A stretch of 64,000 nucleotides of DNA from Piscirickettsiaceae bacterium (GCA_024685975.1 JAIBDZ010000004.1:1-64000); one strand, 5' to 3'; positions 35,759 through 45,179 are shown, numbered from the stretch's first letter. The notes: generated from the sequence alone by a model not told the origin. Made by a program: numbers and translations.

Positions 35759-37159
35759 GTGGAAGATTTAAGTTATCTTGATACCTATAAAGATACGGCC
35801 ACAGAGGCGCTGAAAGTCCCCCCTCATTCGATAGAAGCTGAGCAAGCAGTGCTTGGTGGCCTTATGCTGGATAATGAAAGCTGGGAAAAAACAGCTGATT
35901 TATTAGTTGACCATGATTTCTATCGACGTGATCATCAATTGATATTCCGTGCTATCGCAGATCTGTTTGAACAGTCTCAACCTGTAGATGTGATTACTTT
36001 AGCGGAATATCACGATAAACGTGGCGAACTCGAACAAGTTGGTGAACTTGCTTATCTTGGTACGTTAGCCAGAAACACCCCTAGTGCAGCGAATATTGTG
36101 GCTTACGCTACGATCGTGCGTGAGCGATCGATCTTGCGTCAGTTGATTACTGTCGGGACTTCTATTTCTAATATTGCTTTTAACCCAGAAGGGCGTAGCA
36201 GTGAGGAAATGCTCGATCAAGTCGAAAGTCAAGTATTTGAAATTGCAGAAAAAGGCGCAAAGCGTTCTGGTGGTTTCATTCAAGTCAAAGAGGTGTTAAG
36301 TAAAGTTGTCGATAGAATTGATACTTTATTTGAACAAGATAGCCCCATTACAGGCTTGTCTACGGGCTTTTCAGACTTCGATGAACAAACATCAGGCCTA
36401 CAACCCGCTGATTTGATTATCGTGGCGGGTCGACCCTCAATGGGTAAAACAACTTTTGCCATGAACTTGGCAGAAAATGCAGCTATCAAAAGTAAAGAGC
36501 CGGTGGCGGTTTTTAGTATGGAGATGCCCGCGGATTCGTTAGCGATGCGGATGTTATCGTCTTTAGGCCAGATTGACCAGCATCGTCTTCGAACAGGTCG
36601 ACTCAATGATGATGATTGGCCAAGGCTGACATCAGCCATCGCATTATTAAACGAAGCGCCACTGTTTATTGATGATACGCCTGCTTTATCGCCAACAGAA
36701 TTACGTGCACGTGCAAGACGCTTGAAACGTGAGCATGGGCTGAGCCTTATCGTCATTGACTATATTCAATTAATGCAATCAAATGCTGGCGGTGGTGAGA
36801 ATAGAGCAACAGAAATTTCTGAGATTTCTCGGTCTTTAAAAGCCTTAGGTAAAGAGCTTGAAGTGCCGGTCATTGCGTTATCACAGTTAAACCGAAGTCT
36901 TGAGCAACGTCCCAATAAACGTCCTATCATGTCAGATTTACGTGAATCAGGTGCGATCGAGCAAGATGCGGATTTGATTGTCTTTATTTATCGAGATGAG
37001 GTCTATAACGAAGACTCTCCCGATAAAGGAAAAGCCGAAATTATTATTGGTAAACAACGTAACGGCCCTATTGGAACGGTTGCATTGACCTTCCAAGGAA
37101 AATATACCCGTTTCGAGAATTTTGCCGTTAATCATTATGACGATTATGGTGATGAATAA
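35759..37159 (+). CDS. dnaB: Replicative DNA helicase DnaB
   Basis: A 466-residue hexameric helicase. N-terminal domain begins at PPHSIEAEQAVLGGLMLDNESW. The RecA-like domain has Walker A GRPSMGKTTFA (about residue 223), Walker B LIVIDYIQLM and SQLNRSLEQRPNKRP. It starts with GTG and lacks a strong ribosome site. No intein interrupts it. It is followed two bases later by alr, the same order as in Pseudomonas. Confidence 0.95.
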   Translation: MEDLSYLDTYKDTATEALKVPPHSIEAEQAVLGGLMLDNESWEKTADLLVDHDFYRRDHQLIFRAIADLFEQSQPVDVITLAEYHDKRGELEQVGELAYLGTLARNTPSAANIVAYATIVRERSILRQLITVGTSISNIAFNPEGRSSEEMLDQVESQVFEIAEKGAKRSGGFIQVKEVLSKVVDRIDTLFEQDSPITGLSTGFSDFDEQTSGLQPADLIIVAGRPSMGKTTFAMNLAENAAIKSKEPVAVFSMEMPADSLAMRMLSSLGQIDQHRLRTGRLNDDDWPRLTSAIALLNEAPLFIDDTPALSPTELRARARRLKREHGLSLIVIDYIQLMQSNAGGGENRATEISEISRSLKALGKELEVPVIALSQLNRSLEQRPNKRPIMSDLRESGAIEQDADLIVFIYRDEVYNEDSPDKGKAEIIIGKQRNGPIGTVALTFQGKYTRFENFAVNHYDDYGDE

Positions 37160-37161
37160 CG

Positions 37162-38238
37162 GTGATAAGTTATCCTCGTGCAACGATTAACCTTTCGGCA
37201 CTAAAACATAACTTTGCACGGGTCAAAACCCTAGCACCAAAAGCCAAGGTTATGTCAGTGATCAAAGCAAATGCTTATGGTCATGGTGCGATTGAAGCAG
37301 CACAAGCATTACATGATAGTGATGCTTTTGCCGTCGCAAGGTTAGCCGAAGGCATTCAATTAAGACAAGCAGGCATTAAGCATACCATTGTCCTATTAGA
37401 AGGTATTCATTCACAGGTACAATGCCAATTAGCCGCACATTGGCAGTTATCTCCCGTTGTTCATACTGTAGAGCAGCTTAAATTTATCCAGTGCTTACAA
37501 CAACCATTGCCATCTTGTTGGATAATGGTTGAAACGGGCATGCATCGTTTAGGCATACCAACTGAACAAGTCGAGCACACATACCAACAATTACAGCAGA
37601 GTGGAAAAATAGCAGGTGAAATTGGCTTGATGACCCATTTTGCTAACGCTGATACACCACAAGATAATCGAAATCAGCAACAACTAGCGTGTATTCAAAA
37701 CCTTGGTATTAGTTCTACCGCGCCTGTGAGCATGGCAAATTCTGCAGCAATCTGTGCGATTGCTGAGAGTCATCAGCAATGGGTCAGACCCGGCATCATG
37801 TTATATGGTGCTTCTCCTTTTGATGACATCACCGCAGCAGAGTTAGACTTGAAACCGGTGATGACGGTGACCGCTCAGCTGATTGCCATTGAAGTCGTTA
37901 CAATGGGCGATCAAATTGGCTATGGTGGCACATGGCAGGCAGAAACAGACAAACGAGTAGGCACAGTTAATATTGGGTATGGCGATGGTTATAATCGCTT
38001 ATTATCAAATGTTGGTCAGGTGGCGATTGCAGGTAAAATCGTCCCCGTATTGGGCCGCGTGTCTATGGATATGATTTGTATTGATTTATCCGCAGTCGAA
38101 ACGGCGCAGGTCGGGCAAGAAGTTGAGCTTTGGGGGCAACAGATTGCAATTAATACTGTGGCAGAGAAAATTAATACCATCCCATACGAATTATTATGCC
38201 AACTTAACCAACGCGTGGTGAGGGATTATCATGGCTAA
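37162..38238 (+). CDS. alr: Alanine racemase
   Basis: A 358-residue PLP-dependent enzyme that makes D-alanine for peptidoglycan. PLP lysine is in MSVIKANAYGHG (about residue 35); the second catalytic base lies in IGYGGTW (about 253-259). It starts with GTG two bases after dnaB and overlaps radA by 8 bases. Confidence 0.95.
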   Translation: MISYPRATINLSALKHNFARVKTLAPKAKVMSVIKANAYGHGAIEAAQALHDSDAFAVARLAEGIQLRQAGIKHTIVLLEGIHSQVQCQLAAHWQLSPVVHTVEQLKFIQCLQQPLPSCWIMVETGMHRLGIPTEQVEHTYQQLQQSGKIAGEIGLMTHFANADTPQDNRNQQQLACIQNLGISSTAPVSMANSAAICAIAESHQQWVRPGIMLYGASPFDDITAAELDLKPVMTVTAQLIAIEVVTMGDQIGYGGTWQAETDKRVGTVNIGYGDGYNRLLSNVGQVAIAGKIVPVLGRVSMDMICIDLSAVETAQVGQEVELWGQQIAINTVAEKINTIPYELLCQLNQRVVRDYHG

Positions 38239-39619
38239 AGTGAAACGTATCTATAGCTGCAAGGAATGCGGTACACAAACACCACAATGGGCTGGACGCT
38301 GTAGTGATTGTGGTGCTTGGAACAGTTTAGAAGAAGCTGTGCAAACGTCAAGTTCACCAACAAGCCAAGCGGCCATCAGTCGCCATACAGGTTATGCTGG
38401 CCAACAAAAAGCCGAAGTACAAGCATTAAAAAATGTGACATCAGAACGTGCCGTTCGTTGGTCTACGGGCTTGCCCGAATTAGATCGTGTTTTAGGCGGT
38501 GGCCTTGTGACGGGATCCGTCGTGTTATTGGGTGGCGATCCTGGCATTGGTAAGTCAACTTTACTATTACAAGCCATGGCCTCAATGGCAGAAAGAAGTG
38601 GTGTGAGTCCGCTTTATATCAGTGGTGAAGAGTCATTACAGCAAATTCGTTTACGTGCGGAACGCTTGCAATTAGAACAAGCGCCACTGGATTTATTGGC
38701 AGAAACGCATGCAGAACAAATGATTGCAACTGCAGGGCAATTAAAACCACAAGTGATGGTTATTGACTCGATTCAAACGGTGTTTACTGAGTTATTGCAA
38801 TCAGCCCCTGGTACGGTGGCTCAAGTGAGAGAGAGTGCAGCGCAGTTAGTCCGCTTTGCTAAATCGAGTGGCACGACGATGATTTTAGTGGGTCATGTGA
38901 CTAAACAGGGTGCGTTGGCCGGCCCTCGAGTATTAGAACATATGGTCGATACCGTTCTGTATTTTGAAGGTGATACCTCAACTCGTTTTCGTATTTTGCG
39001 TGCAGTGAAGAATCGTTTCGGCGCTGTGAATGAGCTCGGTGTCTTTGGTATGACTGAGCTTGGCTTGAAAGAAGTGAGCAACCCTTCGGCAATATTTCTA
39101 TCGCGAGGCGATGATGCGTTAGCCGGCAGTGTTGTGACGGTAATTCGAGAAGGCAGTCGCCCGATGTTAGTCGAAGTACAAGCGCTCGTTGATGACAGTC
39201 CTTTAGGCAACCCACGTCGCGTATCAGTCGGCTTAGAGCAAAATAGGTTGGCAATGTTATTGGCGATTTTACATCGTCATGGTGGTATTGCTTGCAGCGA
39301 TCAGGATGTTTTTATCAACGTTGTGGGTGGCGTTAAATTGAATGAAACTGGGGCTGACTTGGCAGTATTGTTAGCTGTTTTATCAAGTTTAAGAAATAAA
39401 CCCATAGCGCAAGAAATGATTATTTTTGGTGAAGTTGGTTTAACAGGGGAAATTCGACCTGTTCAAGCAGGAGAGGAGCGGATTAGGGACGCCATGAAAC
39501 ATGGATTTAAACAGGCGATTGTGCCAAAAGCGAATGCGCCTAGAAAACCATTGAAAGGGATTAAAGTTATCGCCGTGCAACACCTATCTGAAGCCTTGTC
39601 TGCGATAAAAGATCAATGA
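38231..39619 (+). CDS. radA: DNA repair protein RadA
   Basis: A 462-residue RecA-like branch-migration ATPase. N-terminal zinc finger CKECGTQTPQWAGRCSDCG (residues 10-28), Walker A GGDPGIGKSTLL (about 98), KNRFG motif (about 259) and a C-terminal Lon-like domain with the TGADLAVLLAVLSS segment. Its last 7 bases overlap the convergent PilZ gene. Confidence 0.96.
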   Translation: MAKVKRIYSCKECGTQTPQWAGRCSDCGAWNSLEEAVQTSSSPTSQAAISRHTGYAGQQKAEVQALKNVTSERAVRWSTGLPELDRVLGGGLVTGSVVLLGGDPGIGKSTLLLQAMASMAERSGVSPLYISGEESLQQIRLRAERLQLEQAPLDLLAETHAEQMIATAGQLKPQVMVIDSIQTVFTELLQSAPGTVAQVRESAAQLVRFAKSSGTTMILVGHVTKQGALAGPRVLEHMVDTVLYFEGDTSTRFRILRAVKNRFGAVNELGVFGMTELGLKEVSNPSAIFLSRGDDALAGSVVTVIREGSRPMLVEVQALVDDSPLGNPRRVSVGLEQNRLAMLLAILHRHGGIACSDQDVFINVVGGVKLNETGADLAVLLAVLSSLRNKPIAQEMIIFGEVGLTGEIRPVQAGEERIRDAMKHGFKQAIVPKANAPRKPLKGIKVIAVQHLSEALSAIKDQ

Positions 39620-39993
39620 TCGATTAAGGCCGATAGTTCTCGTTCTAACATGGTGTCATTGCCTAAATTTAATGAGATGAGCCGGCGTAAGTGGATCATG
39701 CTATCTAAATCTAATTGTTGGCAGGAGAAACCAATATGATGTTCATCAATATGCGCGGTGAGGCATTGCATTTTAATGGTGATATCTGAGGCATCAAGTG
39801 AGATATCGATATTAAATGGGCTGCCTTTTTTGGCTTGCCAATTTTCTGGTTTGATGATTAATAAGCCATTTAAAGAGATATCGACAACAGGACTATGAAG
39901 GTGTAAATCACCTGATGGCGTGTAAATATGGGCATCAGCATCAAAAGGAATACGACTAAAGCGGCGTTTCTCAGGATAAGAAGTAGAGGTCAT
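39613..39993 (-). CDS. PilZ domain protein, predicted c-di-GMP receptor
   Basis: A 126-residue single-domain PilZ protein with both c-di-GMP signatures: KRRFSRIPF (the RxxxR motif, about residues 9-17) and VVDISLNGLLI (the D/NxSxxG motif, about 37-47). It should bind c-di-GMP through these residues. It lacks any output domain and is likely a small adaptor. It overlaps the convergent radA. It lies 4.5 kb from three leaders that resemble c-di-GMP riboswitches. Confidence 0.88.
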   Translation of the reverse strand: MTSTSYPEKRRFSRIPFDADAHIYTPSGDLHLHSPVVDISLNGLLIIKPENWQAKKGSPFNIDISLDASDITIKMQCLTAHIDEHHIGFSCQQLDLDSMIHLRRLISLNLGNDTMLERELSALIDH

Positions 39994-40050
39994 GACATAC
40001 TCCGTGATAGATTATTTTCGATAATAACACTGATTGATAGGAAATAAACA

Positions 40051-40476
40051 ATGTTGTGGGTAAAAGCGTTTCACATTATGGCGGTAATCACATGGTTTGC
40101 AGCGATGTTTTACCTGCCAAGACTCTTTGTTTATCATGCCATGTGCGATGATGAAGCGGGCAATGAGCGTTTTAAAATCATGGAAAGAAAACTCTATCGT
40201 GGCATTATGACACCAAGCGCTATTGTGGCATTAGTGCTCGGTATTTGGTTGATAACGTATTACCCCATGGCAGCGCTGGCCACCATGGGATGGTTGCATG
40301 TGAAGCTTGTCTTAGTCTTGTTACTTTTTGCCTATCACGGCGTTTGTGGACGAATGGTGACCACTTTCGCACAGGATAAAAATCAACGTTCACATGTTTT
40401 TTACCGTTGGTTTAATGAATTTCCTGTGCTTATTTTGATTGCCGTTGTCATCTTGGCAGTCGTGAAGCCCTTTTAA
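40051..40476 (+). CDS. hemJ: Protoporphyrinogen IX oxidase, HemJ type
   Basis: A 141-residue inner-membrane protein of the HemJ (UPF0093) family, which converts protoporphyrinogen IX to protoporphyrin IX in haem synthesis. The conserved start KAFHIMAVITWFAAMFYLPRLFVYH with its two histidines and HVKLVLVLLLFAYHG fits the family. About four membrane segments. AGGAAA ribosome site. Convergent with dolP, 3' ends overlapping by 4 bases. Confidence 0.9.
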   Translation: MLWVKAFHIMAVITWFAAMFYLPRLFVYHAMCDDEAGNERFKIMERKLYRGIMTPSAIVALVLGIWLITYYPMAALATMGWLHVKLVLVLLLFAYHGVCGRMVTTFAQDKNQRSHVFYRWFNEFPVLILIAVVILAVVKPF

Positions 40477-41048
40477 TCTAAGTATTCAAAGATCTTCACA
40501 ACACGTTGCACGCCAGCGGCTCTTGATGCTACTGAGACGGCATTAGCGGCTTCCGCTCGCGTGACTAGACCCATCAAATAAACGGTGCCGTTTTCAGTGA
40601 CGACTTTAATATACAGTGGATCTACGCCTTCTTTAGCCGTGAGCTTCGCCAAGACTTTTGATGTGATCCAAGTATCACTACTGCGTGAAGGAATACCACT
40701 GGGTGCGGCAATTAATAGTTCATTATGAATGCTGCGTACTTTGGGAATAGTGCGAACACGATCATAGACTTTTTGTTTTAATTCTTCAGTTAATGTTTCG
40801 CCAGACAATAACACGGTACCGTTATAGCTGGTGACATTGATATGGCTTTGGTCGTAAATCTCTTTATCTTGATACAGGGCATTAGCGGCTTTTAATTCAA
40901 TCCCCTGATCATCAATAATCGTCCCCGTTGTCCGTCTATCATAAGCGACGCTAGCGCCAGCCGCAGCCCCCGTGATGACTGCCGTTGCACAACCTTGTAG
41001 CAACAATAAAGGAAGTAGAAAGAGAAGGGTAAATTTTGATTTAACCAT
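40473..41048 (-). CDS. dolP: BON-domain outer-membrane lipoprotein DolP (YraP)
   Basis: A 191-residue lipoprotein: signal peptide with lipobox LQGC (Cys about 19) and two BON domains (about 45-115 and 125-190; GTVLLSGETLTEE and GTVYLMGLVTRAEA). DolP keeps the outer membrane intact and supports BAM and septal amidase function. It is downstream of lpoA-yraN. The usual diaA gene between yraN and dolP in enterics is absent. Confidence 0.9.
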   Translation of the reverse strand: MVKSKFTLLFLLPLLLLQGCATAVITGAAAGASVAYDRRTTGTIIDDQGIELKAANALYQDKEIYDQSHINVTSYNGTVLLSGETLTEELKQKVYDRVRTIPKVRSIHNELLIAAPSGIPSRSSDTWITSKVLAKLTAKEGVDPLYIKVVTENGTVYLMGLVTRAEAANAVSVASRAAGVQRVVKIFEYLD

Positions 41049-41109
41049 TATCGTGTCCTGAGTGAAGAGAGGAAGAGATTATTACTATTATCATTGCTGA
41101 TGACAACAG

Positions 41110-41466
41110 TTAGTCAAGCTGAAAGGCGTTTTGTATCCATTGAATGTCGATTTTACCCTTTGAAGGCGACAAAGCCATGACATCAAAGCGACAAACAGGC
41201 AGAACAGAAGTCGATTGTTGTAAATAATAGTGAGCGGTTTTGATGAGCTTTTGTTGCTTACTGGGGGTGACACTAGCTAAAGCGCCGCCAAAACGTTGTG
41301 ATTGTCGATAACGCACTTCAACAAAAACCAATGTGGTGTCATCTTGCATGATTAGATCAATTTCTCCAGCTTTACAGGCAAAATTGCGTTTTAAACACAT
41401 CAAGCCATGTTGAACTAAATAATCATGTGCTAATTGTTCGGCATCATCGCCAATTATTTTGCTCAC
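41110..41466 (-). CDS. yraN: YraN family (UPF0102) endonuclease-like protein
   Basis: A 118-residue protein with the family core AEQLAHDYLVQHG, KAGEIDLIMQDDTTLVFVEVRYR, a nuclease-like (PD-D/ExK-type) E-x-D...VEVR arrangement, and SVTPSKQQKLIKTAHYYL. An in-frame open extension reaches 41580, but the GTG at 41466, inside the end of lpoA, gives the family N-terminus SKIIGDDAEQLA. Biological role is unclear in the family. Confidence 0.85.
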   Translation of the reverse strand: MSKIIGDDAEQLAHDYLVQHGLMCLKRNFACKAGEIDLIMQDDTTLVFVEVRYRQSQRFGGALASVTPSKQQKLIKTAHYYLQQSTSVLPVCRFDVMALSPSKGKIDIQWIQNAFQLD

Positions 41467-43333
41467 TATCGATTCCTTCGGGAGCTTGTAGCCATTGAAT
41501 TTGGCTATCATTAAACTGCCCCCAATCCAGAAGGCGGTGAATATAACCTGCTTCATCAATAGATAATAATCCTGTTGCACCTTGATAATGTAACTGACTA
41601 TCTTGGCGAAGACGATTTAACTCTGTTGATAAACGGTAAGCATCTGTTCCTAGCGCGTATAAACGTAAAAAACGTCCAAGGCCTTGTTCACTATCCCGTG
41701 TCAGCGTGTTGTAGGCAAAATCACTTTGGGCGCTACTCGGGAAAGCCCAAGGAATATCGGCAATAAAGACACCATTTAAATCAATATCTTGTTTATTTTG
41801 TTGGCCAGAGTATGCGTGAGACGTTGTGACGATAGGCACACGCCCAGAACGGTGATATTTAAGTTGTGGTGTTAATTGACGTGCTTTATTGGGACGCGCA
41901 ACCATAAAAATCATATCAATGTCTTGACGACGACGAGGTTCAAATTCTAGTGATGATTTGACGACGCGACGGACATCTTGATAACGGTTTTCGCTATTCG
42001 TGATGCCGAGTAATGGTTTAATGACAAGGCTAAAATCGTTATCAACCTCTTGGTAAATGGCTTGATTGATTATGACGCCGCCTAAACGGGTCCATTCACC
42101 AATAAAAGCTTGCCGAATACGGTGTCCCCAACTGGCGTCAGGGGCGAGGACAACGGAGCGGCGATAACCTTGAGCCCAAGCATGTTGTGCTGCCGAAATG
42201 GCATCTTGTTCGGGTGCAAGGCCAAATTGGTATAAATTATTTTTGTGGAGCTGCTCTGTACTTTGATTCAGCGCCAGCACTGGCACAGGCAAAGTATTTT
42301 GACGCGATAAAATATCAATTGCGGCCTTATCTAAAGGTCCTATAACAAGATCAGCTGATAAACTCACTGCTTGTTGGTAAGCTTGTTCGATATTACTAAA
42401 GCCAGATTCATGCTCTGTTTGGACAGCAATAGAATGTAATTGAACGGAGCTGTTTTCAGCATAATGGGCAGCAAAGATACCTTGTTTTATGGCTTCTGCC
42501 GCGGCTAAATACGGACCACTATCGGGCAATAAAATGGCGATATGTTGAAGCTCGGCAGGTAAAACGCTGCCGATATCTAAATCTTGTTGGTAGACTTCCG
42601 GCAATGCAGGATGATTAGGGTAACTGCGTTTCCAATCATCGAAGGCGACGACTAAGACATCTGGTCGGTCTTGGTAAGCTTGGACAAGATACGCTAAGGC
42701 AAACCAGCCGCTATCAACAGCAGGAGGCATACCAGGGTTAAATAAATCAAGGGCATTCGGTGATAACTGCGTTAAGGCATGCCAAAGCTTATGTTGATTG
42801 TCTAATCGTTCTTGTTCAGGAAGTAATGAATCTAATGCGATATGTTGCTGGGCTTGTTCTAACCAATTATTCATCGCTTGATAAGCGTGTAAGCGTGAAC
42901 GATACAATTGTCTTTGTTGTGCCGCGGTCAATTGCTGTGCTTGGTAAGGAGACAACACATCAAGAGCATGACTAGGATTGACCGCTTGAATGGCGATATT
43001 CGCTTCTAAGATAGCGATATCAAACCCCATCGAAAAATCAGTTTGGCTACGGTCAATTTTGGCTAAATTGGCACGAGCTTGCTCAGCATCACCAAGTTGC
43101 CAATATGCAGAGGCTGCTTGAATGTAAAATCGTGCCCGATGTTGGCCGCCAGTGGATTCGGCTAAATCTTCATATTGACGTGCTGCACTATCATAATCGC
43201 CAGCTTGAGCTGCAACTCGCGCCTTCGACTCAGCTTCAATGTCAGGAAGGGTCAATGGGCTGATAGACTGACATGCGCTTAACACTAGCGACAACGCCAT
43301 GACCGAGACCAAATAAAATCGCGATAGCATCAT
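41444..43333 (-). CDS. lpoA: Penicillin-binding protein activator LpoA (LppC family)
   Basis: A 629-residue outer-membrane lipoprotein (lipobox LSAC, Cys about residue 21). It has an N-terminal helical TPR-like domain (about 35-250) and a C-terminal periplasmic-binding-protein fold (about 255-610, starting HIAILLPDSGPYLAAAEAIKQG). LpoA activates PBP1A. It is divergent from rsmI and overlaps yraN by 23 bases. Confidence 0.92.
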   Translation of the reverse strand: MMLSRFYLVSVMALSLVLSACQSISPLTLPDIEAESKARVAAQAGDYDSAARQYEDLAESTGGQHRARFYIQAASAYWQLGDAEQARANLAKIDRSQTDFSMGFDIAILEANIAIQAVNPSHALDVLSPYQAQQLTAAQQRQLYRSRLHAYQAMNNWLEQAQQHIALDSLLPEQERLDNQHKLWHALTQLSPNALDLFNPGMPPAVDSGWFALAYLVQAYQDRPDVLVVAFDDWKRSYPNHPALPEVYQQDLDIGSVLPAELQHIAILLPDSGPYLAAAEAIKQGIFAAHYAENSSVQLHSIAVQTEHESGFSNIEQAYQQAVSLSADLVIGPLDKAAIDILSRQNTLPVPVLALNQSTEQLHKNNLYQFGLAPEQDAISAAQHAWAQGYRRSVVLAPDASWGHRIRQAFIGEWTRLGGVIINQAIYQEVDNDFSLVIKPLLGITNSENRYQDVRRVVKSSLEFEPRRRQDIDMIFMVARPNKARQLTPQLKYHRSGRVPIVTTSHAYSGQQNKQDIDLNGVFIADIPWAFPSSAQSDFAYNTLTRDSEQGLGRFLRLYALGTDAYRLSTELNRLRQDSQLHYQGATGLLSIDEAGYIHRLLDWGQFNDSQIQWLQAPEGIDSEQNNWR

Positions 43334-43424
43334 ATAAAATCAATTAGATAAAAATATTCTAAAACATCTTACCTGTTCGCGTATATTACGACTACAACAG
43401 AATCTAAAATAATAGCAAAACATC

Positions 43425-44273
43425 ATGGATAAACCAGCAGCACAACTCTATATTGTCGCGACTCCGATTGGTAATCTATCGGATATTAGTCAAAGGGCTA
43501 TCGAGATATTGACCTCGGTGGATTTGATCGCAGCGGAAGATACCCGTCATAGTGGCCGTCTTTTGCAACATATTGGTGTGGCGACGCCGACGATTTCATT
43601 ACATGAACATAATGAGCAACAACGTAGCGAAGCTTTGCTGACCCGACTGCAGCAAGGGGAGTCGATAGCGTTAATTAGTGATGCGGGCACGCCATTGATC
43701 AGTGATCCCGGTTATCGCTTAGTATCTTTAATGAAACAACACCATATTAATGTGGTTCCGATTCCGGGAAGTTGCGCGTTAATTACCGCATTATCAGCAT
43801 CGGGTCTGGCTTCAGATAAATTCAGTTTTGAAGGTTTTCTACCGGCGAAATTGGTGGCACGTCAACAAGCCATCCAAGCATTACAGCATGAAACACGAAC
43901 CATGATTTTTTATGAAAGTCCGAAAAGATTAATGGCTTGCTTACAAGATATGGCTGCTATTTTGGGTGAGGATAGGCAAGCTTGTTTAGCCCGAGAACTA
44001 ACAAAACTGCATGAGACCATTGAGACCAAACCTTTGAATGAACTGATCTCATGGGTCGAGCAAGATAGTAATCAACAACGAGGAGAGTGTGTTGTATTGG
44101 TAGAAGGTAATGCCAATCCCTTACCGGCACATCAATTACAAACAGAACAGATCTTGACATTATTGCTAGCAGAATTACCGGTTAAAAAAGCCGCTGCCAT
44201 TACAGCAAAACTAACCGATATCAGCAAAAATGACGCTTATGACTTGGCGTTGGATCTGCAAAAAAATAGTTAA
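43425..44273 (+). CDS. rsmI: 16S rRNA (cytidine1402-2'-O)-methyltransferase RsmI
   Basis: A 282-residue tetrapyrrole-methylase-fold enzyme that methylates C1402 of 16S rRNA. Signatures: LYIVATPIGNLSDISQRAIEIL (residues 8-29), AEDTRHSGRLL, LISDAGTPLISDPGYRLV and FYESPKRL. It is the partner of rsmH in this window, which makes the N4 methyl on the same nucleotide. Confidence 0.95.
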   Translation: MDKPAAQLYIVATPIGNLSDISQRAIEILTSVDLIAAEDTRHSGRLLQHIGVATPTISLHEHNEQQRSEALLTRLQQGESIALISDAGTPLISDPGYRLVSLMKQHHINVVPIPGSCALITALSASGLASDKFSFEGFLPAKLVARQQAIQALQHETRTMIFYESPKRLMACLQDMAAILGEDRQACLARELTKLHETIETKPLNELISWVEQDSNQQRGECVVLVEGNANPLPAHQLQTEQILTLLLAELPVKKAAAITAKLTDISKNDAYDLALDLQKNS

Positions 44274-44304
44274 AACAATGGGGTACTTGTTTATTTAAGT
44301 TTTT

Positions 44305-44320
44305 GTACTTAAGTACAATA
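44305..44320 (+). promoter_or_regulatory. Shared 16-bp promoter element, copy 1
   Basis: GTACTTAAGTACAATA. The first 12 bases are a perfect palindrome and the end TACAAT could act as a -10 box; no good -35 is present, which suggests an activator. Near-identical copies precede the other two sorting-signal genes (45576-45591 and 47356-47371). It lies 52 bases before the structured leader. Confidence 0.6.
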
Positions 44321-44372
44321 GACAAGATGACCCATAGGCGAGATAATCCAAACCATATTCACAGTTTATGAC

Positions 44373-44442
44373 ATGCCAAGCTTGATGTGAATCAAGTACG
44401 GAAAGCTTCAGGTCTCTTATTTTAGAGATGGCTGGGTTGCAT
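44373..44442 (+). ncRNA. GEMM-I (c-di-GMP-I)-like riboswitch leader, copy A
   Basis: Closing stem ATGC (44373-44376) / GCAT (44439-44442). First hairpin CTTGAT-GTGA-ATCAAG (44381-44396), with a GNRA tetraloop. Joiner ACGGAAAGC (44398-44406). Second hairpin TCTCT / AGAGA (44413-44417 / 44424-44428), then GGCTGGGTTGC. This is the order of elements in c-di-GMP-I riboswitches (their joiner is ACGCAAAGC and 3' strand AGCCGGGTTGCC). It ends 8 bases before the AAAGGGA ribosome site of the gene at 44464. Family membership is by eye, not by covariance model. Confidence 0.7.
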
Positions 44443-44463
44443 TTTTTCCTAAAGGGACTCCAT

Positions 44464-45051
44464 ATGAAAAAACAAATGCAACTTTTACTTGCTTTTACAG
44501 GTATGTTAACAGCCTCAACCGCTTTTGCTGCCAATCAAGCAGCGGCTACATTAACGTTTTTTGATCAACGTGGCCTGATTGAAAACAGTGCTTCAAGTAC
44601 AGCTAATATTACGAGTGTTATCTATAGCTTAGGTACTGCTGATGCAGGCATTGCAACATGGGATACTGGTGCAGCCGGTGGTGTAGCCAGTGATTTTTTA
44701 AGCGATAGTCGTTATTTCCAGACAGTCACATGGAACGGCTTAAATATTGCCGCGGGTGATACATTTAATTTTGGTACTCTAGATATTGATCTCATTACTA
44801 GCTTATCGCCGTTATCAGTCACCGGGAGTGTGCTTGACGAAGTGGGTACATCACTGGCGAACGCCACATTAAGCCTATTATGGAGTGATGGTGGTTCAAC
44901 GACAGTCAGTCTGGTAGAGCAAGCATGGAGAGACACGCAATATTTAAGTTTTGCTACTCAAACTTCTGCGGTACCCGTACCTGCTGCCTTATTTATGTTT
45001 GCTCCAGCTTTATTAGGATTGATGGGGTATCGTCGTAAATTGGCAAAATAA
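44464..45051 (+). CDS. Exported protein with VPxPA (PEP-CTERM-like) sorting tail, copy 1
   Basis: A 195-residue protein: signal peptide (MQLLLAFTGMLTASTAFA), a beta-rich Ser/Thr-rich body and a C-terminal tripartite tail VPVPAALFMFAPALLGLMGYRRK (motif, hydrophobic helix, basic end; written here in part as VPVPAA...YRRK). Such tails are cut by an exosortase during export to the surface. No exosortase gene is in the window. The frame is open to 44428, but ATG 44464 follows AAAGGGA. The body has no family that I recognise. Confidence 0.85.
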   Translation: MKKQMQLLLAFTGMLTASTAFAANQAAATLTFFDQRGLIENSASSTANITSVIYSLGTADAGIATWDTGAAGGVASDFLSDSRYFQTVTWNGLNIAAGDTFNFGTLDIDLITSLSPLSVTGSVLDEVGTSLANATLSLLWSDGGSTTVSLVEQAWRDTQYLSFATQTSAVPVPAALFMFAPALLGLMGYRRKLAK

Positions 45052-45086
45052 GATTTGTTATAAACACATTAACTTTGCTTTAAAGG

Positions 45087-45119
45087 GCCGTAATAAATGC
45101 GTTTTATTACGGCTTTTTT
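45087..45119 (+). terminator. Rho-independent terminator
   Basis: GCCGTAATAAA / TTTTATTACGGC with a 4-base loop, followed by TTTTTT, 36 bases after the first sorting-signal gene and upstream of rnpB. Confidence 0.92.
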
Positions 45120-45173
45120 ATTTGCATGACAAATAAAAATAATAGATAAACAGCAAAGATAACAATAACACTT

Positions 45174-45179
45174 TATACT
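45174..45179 (+). promoter_or_regulatory. -10 box of rnpB
   Basis: TATACT lies 8 bases before the 5' end of the RNase P RNA, as expected for its promoter. The -35 region is not close to consensus. Confidence 0.5.

Noticed and set aside
44371-44442. Sigma-54 promoter (GG-N10-GC) in the region TGACATGCCAAGCTTG
   Set aside because: The match to TGGCAC-N5-TTGC is poor, and the same bases are explained by the conserved stem-loop seen in all three copies.
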